From Trueperaceae bacterium (GTDB lineage Bacteria; Deinococcota; Deinococci; Deinococcales; Trueperaceae): a DNA stretch of 64,000 nucleotides. A program made the translations under genes and the position numbers. The notes below the pieces were generated by a model. The model was not told where the DNA came from, did not search any database, and was given only the letters and a program-made list of their open reading frames with translations. Shown here in pieces: positions 27,305 to 36,447 of this stretch. The stretch is from NCBI GenBank assembly GCA_020354625.1, contig CP070651.1, positions 4,139,952 through 4,203,951 on the forward strand, given 5' to 3'. Each line of letters starts with the position of its first letter. The first letter of the stretch is position 1.

Positions 27305-27748
27305 TCAGTTCGCAACCGGTAAGCCGGCGTCGACCCAGGCGGTAAAGCCCCCCGAGAGGTTCTTGACGTTGGCATACCCGAGCGACTTGAGGTAGAGCAG
27401 GGCGTAGTTGCCGCGTGTGCCCTTGGCGCAGTAGACGATGATCGGCTCGTTGACATCGCCGGGCAAAGCGTCCACGTTCGTCGCCAACTCGGTCACCGGG
27501 ATGAGCATGGCGCCTGGGATGTAGCCCTTTTCATCCCACTCGTTCTGGTTGCGCACGTCGATGACGAAGGGATCGATGGCGTCGATCTGGTTCATGGCGG
27601 TCTCGGGTGAGATCTGCAGCCAGCCTTGTTGACTCGCCTCGGCAATGACTTGGGCCATCACATCGGAGGCTGGAGTGATGGTCGGTACCTGGGCAACAGC
27701 GATCGAGGTGACGAGAAATGCGGACAGCAAGACGATGAACCGTTTCAT
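27305..27748 (-). CDS. Secreted rhodanese-like sulfurtransferase
   Basis: 147 residues with a Sec signal peptide (FIVLLSAFLVTSIAVAQ), so exported. One rhodanese domain: VIDVRNQNEWDEKGYIPGAMLIP and the active-site loop CAKGTRG with the catalytic cysteine. It probably accepts or delivers sulfane sulfur outside the membrane. It is the last gene of the molybdoenzyme operon, which supports polysulfide or thiosulfate as the substrate. It lies 37 bases after the NrfD gene. Confidence 0.9.
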   Translation of the reverse strand: MKRFIVLLSAFLVTSIAVAQVPTITPASDVMAQVIAEASQQGWLQISPETAMNQIDAIDPFVIDVRNQNEWDEKGYIPGAMLIPVTELATNVDALPGDVNEPIIVYCAKGTRGNYALLYLKSLGYANVKNLSGGFTAWVDAGLPVAN

Positions 27749-27785
27749 AAAAGCCTTCCTTTCTTACAGAGCGCCCTGGGACGCC

Positions 27786-28577
27786 CTACAATCCGAACGG
27801 TTGGAACTGACCGACCTCGACGATGAGCGTGCGGGCCAGTGCGGCCCCGGCGAAGGCGGCGAGACCCGCCAGCGCCGGAAAGCGCCTGAGGAGCGCTACA
27901 GCCGAGAGCATGAGCCCGAGGCCGACGAGAAATAGCCAGCCGGCGTGTTCCCAGAAGTGAACGAGTGCCTGGCGTGCTTCGAAGCCTCCTACCGCCAACC
28001 CCACCAGGTAGAGCCCGCCCAGGAATACGCTCGAGAGGCTCGCGGCCAAAAACCAGGGCTTGACCCAAGCCCAGCGGAGCAAGAGCACGCCGCCGAGTAC
28101 GATCACCAAACTCGTGACCGGTACAAAAGCGAGCAAAAGCGGGGTCCACAAGGGCCTGGCGTTGTTGGCTGCGAGCAGCAGGCCGGGATAGAGCAACGTG
28201 ATGGTCGCGGTCATCAGCAACAGGGTGGCCCAGAAGCGCCGTGGGCCCCATCCTAAGGCGATCAACGCCGAGGCCGCAGCGGAGCCGGTGAGCCCCCAGG
28301 CGCCCCACCACATGGCCGAGCCGGGGTGAAAGCCTAGGAAAAGCCAGATATGGGTCAGCCGGAAGCGGGCGGACGACTCGGCCCACAAGAGCAGGAGATC
28401 GAGCACGACGAGGATAAGTGCTACGAGCGCGTAGCGCCTGGCAGCCAGGTCCCGGCGGAAGGCGAGCACCGCCACCAGGAGCGCTGTCCCGCCGGCGAGC
28501 GCCACTACCAAGAAGTGGATCAGGGTGGGCCAGTGCCAGAAGGCGCCGCTGTTGGGCAGGCCGTAGAAGGTCGTCAT
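27786..28577 (-). CDS. NrfD/PsrC-type quinone-binding membrane anchor
   Basis: 263 residues with about eight hydrophobic helices and few charged loops. It anchors the Fe-S and molybdenum subunits and exchanges electrons with the quinone pool. Family-typical features are WHWPTLIHFLVVALAGGTALL near the start and HPGSAMWWGAWGLTGS. The ATG overlaps the stop of the Fe-S gene (ATGA). Confidence 0.85.
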   Translation of the reverse strand: MTTFYGLPNSGAFWHWPTLIHFLVVALAGGTALLVAVLAFRRDLAARRYALVALILVVLDLLLLWAESSARFRLTHIWLFLGFHPGSAMWWGAWGLTGSAAASALIALGWGPRRFWATLLLMTATITLLYPGLLLAANNARPLWTPLLLAFVPVTSLVIVLGGVLLLRWAWVKPWFLAASLSSVFLGGLYLVGLAVGGFEARQALVHFWEHAGWLFLVGLGLMLSAVALLRRFPALAGLAAFAGAALARTLIVEVGQFQPFGL

Positions 28578-29155
28578 GAGGCTACCTCCTCGAGATGGGG
28601 ACCGAACGCTGGGGGGGTATTGAGGTAGTAGAGTTTGGGCTTGGTACCTCGGTCGGCACGAAGAATGTCGATCCGTTCAGCCTCTCTAAGAGCGATCGAG
28701 ACGTCGCTGTCAGGATCGTCGAGATCGCCGAAGGTGCGGCAGAGCGTGGGGCAGGTTTCGACACAAGCCGGCAGGCGGCCTCCCTGGATACGATGTCGAC
28801 AGAAAGTACACTTGCCGACGTAGCCATCAGGGTGGAAAAAGCGGGCGTCGTAGGGGCAGGCCGCCACGCAAGCACCGCAGGCGATGCACTTCTCGGGATC
28901 GACCAGTACCAGTCCATCTTCACTTCGGTAGCTCGCACCAGTCGGGCAGACGGGGACGCAGGGGGGACGGTCACAGTGCATGCACTGCTCGGGCCGGTAC
29001 AGCACGGCGAGGTCGGGGAAGATCCCTTCCTCACGCATCCGAATCCAGAGCTGATGTTCGCCCGACGGCACTTCGTTCTCGAGTTTGCAGGCCACCGCAC
29101 AAGCGGCACAGCCGACACAGGCTGCGAGATCGATCGCCATGGCGTAGCGTGCCAT
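28574..29155 (-). CDS. Four-cluster [4Fe-4S] subunit (PsrB/DmsB type)
   Basis: 193 residues with four cysteine groups for four [4Fe-4S] clusters: CVGCAACAVACK, CMHCDRPPCVPVCP, CIACGACVAACP and CTFC...CVETCPTLC. It relays electrons between the molybdenum subunit and the NrfD anchor. There is no signal peptide; export would be by piggy-back on the Tat-signal partner. Overlaps on both sides (ATGA) show tight operon coupling. Confidence 0.95.
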   Translation of the reverse strand: MARYAMAIDLAACVGCAACAVACKLENEVPSGEHQLWIRMREEGIFPDLAVLYRPEQCMHCDRPPCVPVCPTGASYRSEDGLVLVDPEKCIACGACVAACPYDARFFHPDGYVGKCTFCRHRIQGGRLPACVETCPTLCRTFGDLDDPDSDVSIALREAERIDILRADRGTKPKLYYLNTPPAFGPHLEEVAS

Positions 29156-31473
29156 CAGATCCTCCTTTCACGCGCCAGCCTGGCGAGGTTCGGATGACGG
29201 GGCCTCGGCGCGCCAGGGATGAGCTTCACGAAGTTGTTGCGCAGGCCGGCTCCGCCTGAGATCGGGTCGAGGGTGTAGCGGGTCTGCAAGGCGTTGTCCG
29301 AGGCACCGCGCCCGTCAGCGATCGCGAGGCTCGAGCTCTTGTGGCCGAAACCGTGGACCAGATAGAGGCAATCTCTGCGAATGCGCTCTGTGGCGTACAC
29401 CTGAACCGGTCCTTCGCGCACGCCGTCCTGGTTCTCCAACCACACGTAGTCGCCGTTTGAAAGCCCCTGACGTTCTGCCTCAGCAACACTGACCCAGACG
29501 GCATTCTCACCGTGCATCTCCATCAGGATCCAGTTGTTCTGGGTGCGGGCGAAGGTGTGGACCGGACTCCTGCCGTAGAGGAGCCGGTAGTAGCCCTGGG
29601 GAACCTCTTCGGGCGGGGTGTAGACCGGCAGGGGATCGAGGCCGTTTTGGGCGAACGTCTCCGAATAGAGTTCGATCTTGCCTGAGGGGGTGCCGAATGG
29701 AGAACGGTTGCGCGCCTCCCAATCCTCGAGATAGGGCCGGCCCTTCTGGATGAGCGTGCCGACCTGTTTGGCCTGTTCCAAGCTCGAGCCGATGGCCGTG
29801 AGCCGCCGGTCGAGATACTCCTCGATGTCCTGCCATGCGAAGTAGGCTTCGAGCCCGAGCCGGATGCCCAGTTCGCGGGCGATCCACCAGCCGGGCTTGC
29901 TGTCCCACAAGGGCTCGATCGCCGGGGTGCGCAGCTCGATAAAGGGGGTCTTGTGGGCGATAGCGACAAGGTCGTCGTGCCGCTCGAGGTAGCTGGCCTC
30001 GGGCAGGATCACGTCGGCCCACATCACGTGCTCCATCGGCATGACGTCGATGGCCACGTAGAGGTCGAGCTCACGCAAGGCCTCTTTGGTCCGGGGCACG
30101 TTGGGGATGGAGTGGAACAGGTTGACCCCGTAGGCGATCAGACCCTTGATGGGGTAGGGTTCGCCGGTGATCATCGGCGGGATGAGCTCCTGGATCGCCG
30201 TGGTGCGGGCGAAGAACTTGCCCCGGTCGGCCGCCGGGCGGAAGTCGCTGTTGGACTCCTCAGTTGTGACCTCGGCGCCGCCGCAACCGCCGGCCGCGGG
30301 CTCGAGCACGAACGGGGGGTGGGGATAGGGTTCCAGGTAGGGGGGTTGGGCGATGTAGAAGCCGCCGGGGCGCCCGACATTACCGAGCAGGGCGTTGACG
30401 AGATACTGAGCTCGCATGCGTTGGGTATCGTCACCGTACCAGACGGTGTGCCGACCAGGAGGGATCACAGCCTCCGGGGCGTGGGCGGCCAGTTCTCGGG
30501 CCACGATGCGAATCGCCTCAGCCGGGAGATCGGTGATGGGCGCTGCCCACTCGGGGGTGAATTTTTTCACATGAAGGGCCAGCTCATCGAATCCCACGGC
30601 ATACCTATCCAGGTAGTCACGGTCGTACAGCTCCTCGTCCACCAGCACGTTGAGCCAGGCGAGCAAGAGCGCGGTATCGGTGCCCGGCCGGATCGGCAAC
30701 CAGCGGTCCGCTTTGGACGCCGCCGTCGAAAAGCGCGGGTCGACCACGACCAACTTGGCACCGCTCGCAAGCGCCAGCGAGAAGTCTTGGAGTTGGGTAT
30801 TGTGGGTGTCTTCGCCGATATGGTGGCCGATGAGGACGATGTAGCGGGTGTTCTCCCAGTCGACCGGCTCATGGCCACCCACCGGGCGGCCGAAAGTCCA
30901 TTGGCTCGCCGTCTCCCGTGGGGTGGTGCAGAGCGATACCGACGGCTTGGCGGCGTTGGGACTCCCCCAGGCACCGGGCAGGTACTCGACGAACCAACTG
31001 TCTCCTGAACAGTGTCCGAAAAAGGCCATCGACTCGCTGCCGTAGCGGTCCTTGATATCGAGCATATGGTCGGCTATGTAGTCGAGCGCCTCGTCCCAGC
31101 TCGCCGTGCGGTACTTGCCCTCACCGCGTGCGGTCCCTTCGACACGGATGAGCGGGTGCTTGAGCCTGTCGGGGTCGTAAACCTGGGCCACCGCACCCTG
31201 CCCGCGTGGGCAGAGCCTACCGCGCGATTTGGGGTTGCCCTGGTAGCCCTCAACCTTGAACACCTTGCCGCCGGCGACGTGCGCGGTGATACCGCACTTC
31301 CAGAAACAGTTCTCGCAGATCGAATAGCTCTGCGTCACCCCTGTTGCGTACCAGGGCGCAGGAACGCGGGCCAACGGATTGGGCAGGCTCGAGGCCCCAA
31401 CCTGCTCGCCGAGCGCCAGCGCACCCACCGAGGCAGCGGATAGCTTGAGAAACTCCCTACGCCGCAACTTCAT
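29155..31473 (-). CDS. Molybdopterin oxidoreductase, PsrA/PhsA-like
   Basis: 772 residues with a Tat signal (RRREFLKLSAAS, residues 4-15). An Fe-S site is formed by C53, C56, C60 and C88 (CENCFWKC...LCPRG). The molybdenum ligand is probably C182 in SVSLCTTPRE, as in polysulfide or thiosulfate reductases. Length and layout match the PsrA/PhsA group of the complex iron-sulfur molybdoenzymes. Substrate is inferred from the neighbours (rhodanese, TorD chaperone). Start at 31473 follows a perfect AGGAGG. It may work as a reductase or, in an aerobe, as an oxidase. Confidence 0.9.
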   Translation of the reverse strand: MKLRRREFLKLSAASVGALALGEQVGASSLPNPLARVPAPWYATGVTQSYSICENCFWKCGITAHVAGGKVFKVEGYQGNPKSRGRLCPRGQGAVAQVYDPDRLKHPLIRVEGTARGEGKYRTASWDEALDYIADHMLDIKDRYGSESMAFFGHCSGDSWFVEYLPGAWGSPNAAKPSVSLCTTPRETASQWTFGRPVGGHEPVDWENTRYIVLIGHHIGEDTHNTQLQDFSLALASGAKLVVVDPRFSTAASKADRWLPIRPGTDTALLLAWLNVLVDEELYDRDYLDRYAVGFDELALHVKKFTPEWAAPITDLPAEAIRIVARELAAHAPEAVIPPGRHTVWYGDDTQRMRAQYLVNALLGNVGRPGGFYIAQPPYLEPYPHPPFVLEPAAGGCGGAEVTTEESNSDFRPAADRGKFFARTTAIQELIPPMITGEPYPIKGLIAYGVNLFHSIPNVPRTKEALRELDLYVAIDVMPMEHVMWADVILPEASYLERHDDLVAIAHKTPFIELRTPAIEPLWDSKPGWWIARELGIRLGLEAYFAWQDIEEYLDRRLTAIGSSLEQAKQVGTLIQKGRPYLEDWEARNRSPFGTPSGKIELYSETFAQNGLDPLPVYTPPEEVPQGYYRLLYGRSPVHTFARTQNNWILMEMHGENAVWVSVAEAERQGLSNGDYVWLENQDGVREGPVQVYATERIRRDCLYLVHGFGHKSSSLAIADGRGASDNALQTRYTLDPISGGAGLRNNFVKLIPGAPRPRHPNLARLARERRI

Positions 31474-32065
31474 GCCTTACCTCCTGAAAAGCATCTCGTA
31501 GGAAGCGACCGAGTCGACCATAGAACCCGCTCCGATCTCGCTCCGAGACGATTTCTGCGTAACATTCGAACCAAGGGAGCAAAAAGCGCTCTCCAAGTAC
31601 AGCAGCTTCGCGGTCCCGATCGCCGGCCAATAATAAGAGGCCGGCTTCGGCCACCAGCGCCAGATGGTCGGGCAGTTCGCTCCAGCTTCGCTCTACGACC
31701 AAAGCGTTACGAGCGAGAAAGGTCAAGAGTTCTCTCGTGCTCGGCCCGAGCAACGCTCCATCCAGGGCATAGCCCGTATAGGGCGGCGCCGGGAGGCCGC
31801 CGGGATTGGAAACGAACAGCTCCACATAACTCGCTCGGATGACATCCCAGTCGAAGGTTGATGGCAGAGTCTGTTCGAAGCCGAGCAAATCCGCTAGCTG
31901 AGAGGTCAGTGCGGCAAACCGGCCCGTGGCGATATCGGTTTCGAGAAGGTCTGTGGGCGGCTGGAAGATCGCCGCCGTAAGTTGAAAGATCGGCCCGAGC
32001 AAGTCTTTTCGAGAACAGCCAGGAGGTTCTTCGGCTTCCTCATTGTCTGCGGTTGGCGTGACCAT
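31457..32065 (-). CDS. TorD-family molybdoenzyme chaperone
   Basis: 202-residue all-helical cytosolic protein, first gene of the operon. The segment AFCQ-like YVELFVSNPGGLPAPPYTGYAL resembles the TorD/DmsD motif E-LF-...P--PYES. Such chaperones bind the Tat signal of the molybdenum subunit until cofactor insertion. Its 3' end overlaps the enzyme gene by 17 bases. The promoter region holds TATACCCC-type palindromes. Confidence 0.8.
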   Translation of the reverse strand: MVTPTADNEEAEEPPGCSRKDLLGPIFQLTAAIFQPPTDLLETDIATGRFAALTSQLADLLGFEQTLPSTFDWDVIRASYVELFVSNPGGLPAPPYTGYALDGALLGPSTRELLTFLARNALVVERSWSELPDHLALVAEAGLLLLAGDRDREAAVLGERFLLPWFECYAEIVSERDRSGFYGRLGRFLRDAFQEVRHEVAA

Positions 32066-32080
32066 GATGCAACGTCCTCT

Positions 32081-32169
32081 CTATACCCTAAATCTAGTCC
32101 TGTTCCGCAACCCGCGTTAGGGATATTTGTCCCGGTTTATCTTTTTATACCCCATAGGGATATAAAAAG
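32081..32169. promoter_or_regulatory. TATACCCC palindrome and half-site before torD-like gene
   Basis: A near-perfect palindrome is centred at 32155 (TATACCCCATAGGGATATA, with longer CTTTTTATA arms at 32141-32149 and 32161-32169). A half-site TATACCC follows at 32086-32092, nearer to the gene. The G/C-tract dyad resembles CsoR/CstR-family operators. Related palindromes occur at 32251 and 61172. Confidence 0.55.
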
Positions 32170-32250
32170 ATCTAGGTTTTACACAGGTCACAGAAATGTT
32201 TTTCTAAACTGCATTTGAGAGCATGATAGCCAAAGATCTCAATATACATA

Positions 32251-32269
32251 AATACCTATATGGGGTATT
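32251..32269. promoter_or_regulatory. TATACCCC-type palindrome before hypA
   Basis: AATACCTATATGGGGTATT has arms AATACC/GGTATT and lies about 75 bases before hypA. A possible -10 (TATGCT, 32294-32299) follows. Its likeness to the site at 32155 suggests that one regulator controls both divergent units. Confidence 0.5.
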
Positions 32270-32341
32270 AACTTTAGAATTCGGGTCGTAGCGGTATGCT
32301 AAGGGGATAGCGGCAAGTCTCAAACAAGGAATCGGCCGATC

Positions 32342-32689
32342 ATGCATGAACTAAGCATCGCCAAAAACATCATCGAAATCGCCGAACAACACGCTCGACA
32401 AGAGGGGGCTGCTGCCATTACCAAAGTGGCGCTGCAGATCGGAACGCTCTCCGGTGTAGTGCCCGAAGCGCTCGAGTTCGCCTTCGAAGCAGCCAGGGTA
32501 GGTACGATGGCTGCCAGTGCCGAACTAGAGATGGAAATCGTACCGCTGATCTGTTCCTGCGGCGATTGCAAGCTCGAGTTTACCGTCGAAGACCGCCACG
32601 GAATCGCCCTCTGTCCGAAATGCGGGAAGCCGAGCAGCGACATCCGCCGCGGCCGGGAGTTGGCCGTACACTCTCTTGAAGTAGTATAG
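32342..32689 (+). CDS. hypA: Nickel-insertion protein HypA
   Basis: 115 residues with the family N terminus MHELSIAKNIIEIAEQ (His2 binds nickel) and a zinc site from two cysteine pairs (C-GDC and CPKC). It delivers nickel with HypB to NiFe hydrogenase or urease. It opens a hypA-hypB-hypF set. No hydrogenase genes, hypC, hypD or hypE are in the window. Confidence 0.95.
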   Translation: MHELSIAKNIIEIAEQHARQEGAAAITKVALQIGTLSGVVPEALEFAFEAARVGTMAASAELEMEIVPLICSCGDCKLEFTVEDRHGIALCPKCGKPSSDIRRGRELAVHSLEVV

Positions 32690-32703
32690 AGAGCGGGAGG
32701 TGA

Positions 32704-33420
32704 GTGGGCGTGGCTGAGGTGCGCACCATCGGACTGAGCGTCCTCACTGATAAGAACGAGAGTCGCGGTCGTACCATCGAAGTAGAAAAGGGCGTTTTGA
32801 GCCGCAATCAAGAGCTGGCCGACGAGCTCCGAAAGCGGTTTGGGGTCCACGGAATCTTGGCGCTCAACTTCGTCTCTTCCCCCGGATCGGGCAAGACGAC
32901 TCTACTGGCGCGAACCTTCACCGACATGCCGGATGTGCGTGCCGGAGTGATCGTGGGCGACCTGGCTACCGACAACGACGCCACCACCCTCAGGGCCAGC
33001 GGCGCCGAGACGGTGCAGATCATGACCGGCGGGGTATGTCACCTCGAGGCCTCGATGGTCTCGAAAGCTGTAGCCCCTCTCCCGCTCGAGGAGCTCGATC
33101 TTGTGGCGATCGAGAACGTCGGCAACCTGGTCTGCCCGGCGGCGTTCGACCTCGGCGAGGATCTCCGGATAGTGATGCTCTCGGTAACCGAAGGGGAAGA
33201 CAAACCGCTCAAATACCCGACCATCTTCAAAAGCGCCGACGTGGTAATCCTCACCAAGACCGATCTCGCCGAGGCCGTCGGCTTCGACCGCTCAGCAGCA
33301 CTCGAGAACCTCCGTTTGACCGCCCCTGGGGCGACTGTTTTCGAGGTATCCGCCCGCAGCGGTGAGGGGTTGAGTGACTGGTACGACTACCTGGCAAACC
33401 GTCTTGGTCGAGCCCAGTAA
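32704..33420 (+). CDS. hypB: Hydrogenase nickel GTPase HypB
   Basis: 238 residues, SIMIBI-class GTPase. The P-loop is SSPGSGKTTLL, the switch regions are GDLATDNDA and CHLEASM (metal-binding Cys-His), and the base motif is TKTD. The poly-histidine N terminus of some HypBs is absent. The GTG at 32704 is three bases after GGGAGG; the GTG at 32710 is an equally good alternative. It overlaps the start of hypF by 47 bases. Confidence 0.95.
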   Translation: MGVAEVRTIGLSVLTDKNESRGRTIEVEKGVLSRNQELADELRKRFGVHGILALNFVSSPGSGKTTLLARTFTDMPDVRAGVIVGDLATDNDATTLRASGAETVQIMTGGVCHLEASMVSKAVAPLPLEELDLVAIENVGNLVCPAAFDLGEDLRIVMLSVTEGEDKPLKYPTIFKSADVVILTKTDLAEAVGFDRSAALENLRLTAPGATVFEVSARSGEGLSDWYDYLANRLGRAQ

Positions 33421-35689
33421 AGAACCTTGCACCATCACGCTGCGGGTGAGGGGCGTGGTCCAGGGGGTCGGTTTCAGGCCCTTCATCTACCGGCTCGCCC
33501 TGCAGTATGGGTTGAGCGGCTGGGTTCTTAACGACGTCGAAGGCGTGCTCATCGAAGCCGCCGGCTCAGAGGACGCCTTGGCAACCTTTACACGCGCCAT
33601 TCGAGACGAGGCCCCACCCGCTGCCCGAGTAGAGAGCGTCGAGGAGCTCGAGCGGTGCAATGGCGTCGAGTCTAGCGGTTTCACCATTCGCAAGAGTGAA
33701 CGCACGGAGGACATCACGACCCTGATCTCCCCCGACCTCACTATCTGCCCGGACTGCCTACGAGAGCTCTTCGATCCGCAGGACCCGCGCCACCTCTACC
33801 CCTACATCAACTGCACCAACTGTGGGCCCCGCTACTCGATCATTACGGCGCTGCCCTACGATCGCCCCCACACCACCATGGCGCCCTACCCGCTCTGCCG
33901 AGATTGTGCCCACGAGTATGGTGATCCCTTGAACCGGCGCTTCCACGCCCAACCGGTGGCCTGCCCCCGCTGCGGGCCGGGCTACCGGTACCTCGACGCC
34001 GAAGGCACGCTGCTGGCACGCGAAGGCGCGGCCATTGCGCGGGCGGCACAAGCCCTCTGTGGCAGTCACATCCTCGCTATCAAGGGGCTGGGAGGCTACC
34101 ACCTCGCCTGCGACGCCACCGACGCGGCAGCGGTGCAGTCCTTGCGCGAACGCAAGTTTCGCAAAGAAAAACCCTTTGCCCTCATGGCCAAAGATCTTGC
34201 CACCGTAGAGCAGATCGCCAGCTTGGAGCCGGAAGCGCGGGAGGTGCTCGAGTCGGTGGCCCGCCCGATCGTACTGCTCCCCAAGGGGGGAAAGCATCTC
34301 CCTGACGGACTCGCCCCAGAGAACGCCGAGCTGGGAGTGATGCTGCCCTATACGCCACTACACCACCTGCTGTTCGCAGCTGGTGCGCCCCCTTTGCTGG
34401 TGATGACCAGCGCCAACCGCTCTTCCGAGCCGATCGCCTACCGAGACGAAGATGCCTTGGAACGGCTACCTGGCATCGCTGATGGCTTCCTGGTCGGCGA
34501 GCGGCCCATCGCCCGGCGGATAGACGATTCGGTGGTCGCCATCATGGACGGCTCCCCCAGCATGTTCCGCCGCGCCCGCGGGTATGCGCCGGCGCCCGTG
34601 CTCTTCAACAAACGGCTCGACGGACCGCTGCTGGGGCTCGGGGGTGGCCTCAAAAACGCCATCACCCTGGCGACCGGCGGCTATGCGTTCGTCAGCCAGC
34701 ACATCGGCGATCTCGACCATTTCGACGCCTTCGTAGCCTTTCAGGAGACCGTACACGACCTCACCACCATGTATGGCATCGAACTCGGGCAGACCACCGT
34801 TGTCCACGACCTCCACCCCGACTACCCCTCGAGCCGTTTTGCGGAGACGCTCCCCGGTGAGAAGCACGCGGCGCAACATCACGAGGCCCATATCGCCTCG
34901 GTGCTGGCAGAGCGAGATGCCTGGGACGTACCGGTGCTCGGCTTCAGCTTCGACGGGGCGGGCCTCGGTAACGACGGCAGCATCTGGGGCGGCGAGGTAT
35001 TCCACGGAACGCTCGAACAGGGCCTTCGCCGCGTCGCCCACCTAAGACAGGCCTACTTGCCCGGAGGCGACGCCGCAGCGCGCAACCCGCAGCAGGCAGC
35101 GATCGGCTTCTTGATAGAGCTCGACGCGTCGACCTGGCGGCCTTACTTGCCCGAAAGGCTTTCCAGGCGAGCATCGGGGCTGATCGAGAGCGGCCTCAAC
35201 ACCCCACTGACCAGCAGCATCGGCAGGCTGTTCGACACCGTAGCGGCGCTCACCGGCTTCGAGCGCAGCACGACCTTCGAGGGACAGGCCGCCGTGGCGC
35301 TCGAGGCGCTGGCGCGCAGCGCCACCGGGGACCACGGCAGCTACCCCTTGCCTTTCGACGGTCACACCTGGGACTACCGTCCGCTGCTCGAGGAGCTGCT
35401 CACCGACCGGCGGGCCGGCGAGCCGGCCGCGGTCATGGCGAAGCGCTTTCACCGGGCGCTCGCCGGGGCCGTGGCACAAGCGGCCTGTCACCTGAGCAGA
35501 CAACACGAGGTGGCTGCCGTCGCCCTATCAGGCGGCGTGTGGCAGAACAAGCTCCTGCACCGGCTGACGCTCGAGGCGCTCCGACAAGACGGTTTCACCG
35601 TCTGGTGGAACCGCACCGTTCCACCGGGGGATGGGGGGCTCTCCCTCGGACAGGTAGCGCTGGCAAGCGCGCGGAAGGAGATGGCATGA
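33374..35689 (+). CDS. hypF: Carbamoyltransferase HypF
   Basis: 771 residues with all parts of HypF: acylphosphatase-like RVRGVVQGVGFRPFIYRLA, zinc-binding CPDC...CTNC and CRDC...CPRC, a YrdC-like domain, and a Kae1-like C-terminal domain with VVHDLHPDYPSSRFA and QHHEAHIASV. It makes the thiocarbamate used for the cyanide ligands of NiFe hydrogenase, so its presence implies such an enzyme elsewhere. GTG start with GAGGGG upstream. Confidence 0.95.
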   Translation: MTGTTTWQTVLVEPSKEPCTITLRVRGVVQGVGFRPFIYRLALQYGLSGWVLNDVEGVLIEAAGSEDALATFTRAIRDEAPPAARVESVEELERCNGVESSGFTIRKSERTEDITTLISPDLTICPDCLRELFDPQDPRHLYPYINCTNCGPRYSIITALPYDRPHTTMAPYPLCRDCAHEYGDPLNRRFHAQPVACPRCGPGYRYLDAEGTLLAREGAAIARAAQALCGSHILAIKGLGGYHLACDATDAAAVQSLRERKFRKEKPFALMAKDLATVEQIASLEPEAREVLESVARPIVLLPKGGKHLPDGLAPENAELGVMLPYTPLHHLLFAAGAPPLLVMTSANRSSEPIAYRDEDALERLPGIADGFLVGERPIARRIDDSVVAIMDGSPSMFRRARGYAPAPVLFNKRLDGPLLGLGGGLKNAITLATGGYAFVSQHIGDLDHFDAFVAFQETVHDLTTMYGIELGQTTVVHDLHPDYPSSRFAETLPGEKHAAQHHEAHIASVLAERDAWDVPVLGFSFDGAGLGNDGSIWGGEVFHGTLEQGLRRVAHLRQAYLPGGDAAARNPQQAAIGFLIELDASTWRPYLPERLSRRASGLIESGLNTPLTSSIGRLFDTVAALTGFERSTTFEGQAAVALEALARSATGDHGSYPLPFDGHTWDYRPLLEELLTDRRAGEPAAVMAKRFHRALAGAVAQAACHLSRQHEVAAVALSGGVWQNKLLHRLTLEALRQDGFTVWWNRTVPPGDGGLSLGQVALASARKEMA

Positions 35690-35724
35690 GAGGCAAGCAA
35701 ACTACAAGAGTAAGATAGTTCCAT

Positions 35725-36420
35725 ATGCTCCGTTCGATTCACAGCCTCCTCCCCACCCTGCTCTGGCTGGCGCTCTTATCGGTCGGCATCTGGGGCGTGA
35801 TGTTCGGCCTGCAAAGACGCCCTCTCTCCCTCCTTTACCTGCGTGCCCTGGCCATTTTGCGACTCATCTTATATATACAGGCCGGGACCGGTCTGGTTCT
35901 CTGGCTCGTTCTCGGCCGGCCGCTCGGAGCACTTTTCCACGTCGTGGTAGGGACGATCACCGCCATCTTCGCGGGGATCCTTTCCGCTCTCGTCTACCGG
36001 GCGCCGGCCAAGCGTGCCCCCTGGACCGCCGCGGTGGGTATGCTGCTGCTCTTTGCCACGGTCTTTTTCGCCAGCCTCACAGGCTACGGCACGTCTCCTG
36101 CTGCCAGCCAGGCCGAACGCGACGCCTTGCGCCGGGATCTCTCAGCTTTTTTGCGAGAAGACGGTACCTGGACAGGTGAGCCCGAAGCCGGTCGGGAGCA
36201 CTACCAAACCTTCTGTCGAGCGTGTCACGGCGAGGACGGCAAGGCCATCGAAACCGACGAGTCGCCCTGGATCGGCATCAGCGCTCGCAAAGACCCGCTC
36301 GCCTTCATAGAAACGGCAGCCTTCGGTACTCAGCGATTCATGCCGGCCTTCAGAGATCGGCTGACTCTGCCAGAACTCATCGACCTGGCGTCGTATGCCC
36401 AGACGCTCCCGGTGGAGTGA
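35725..36420 (+). CDS. Membrane protein with C-terminal c-type cytochrome
   Basis: 231 residues. The first ~125 contain about four hydrophobic helices; the rest is a soluble domain with one heme site CRACH and a possible axial methionine in FMPAFRDRLT. The heme domain should face the outside of the membrane. It could transfer electrons from an oxidoreductase to the respiratory chain. It follows hypF after 35 bases, but may have its own promoter (TAAGAT near 35712). Confidence 0.8.
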   Translation: MLRSIHSLLPTLLWLALLSVGIWGVMFGLQRRPLSLLYLRALAILRLILYIQAGTGLVLWLVLGRPLGALFHVVVGTITAIFAGILSALVYRAPAKRAPWTAAVGMLLLFATVFFASLTGYGTSPAASQAERDALRRDLSAFLREDGTWTGEPEAGREHYQTFCRACHGEDGKAIETDESPWIGISARKDPLAFIETAAFGTQRFMPAFRDRLTLPELIDLASYAQTLPVE

Positions 36421-36447
36421 TGTGATCCCGTCTTTGTGAGGTGGGGC

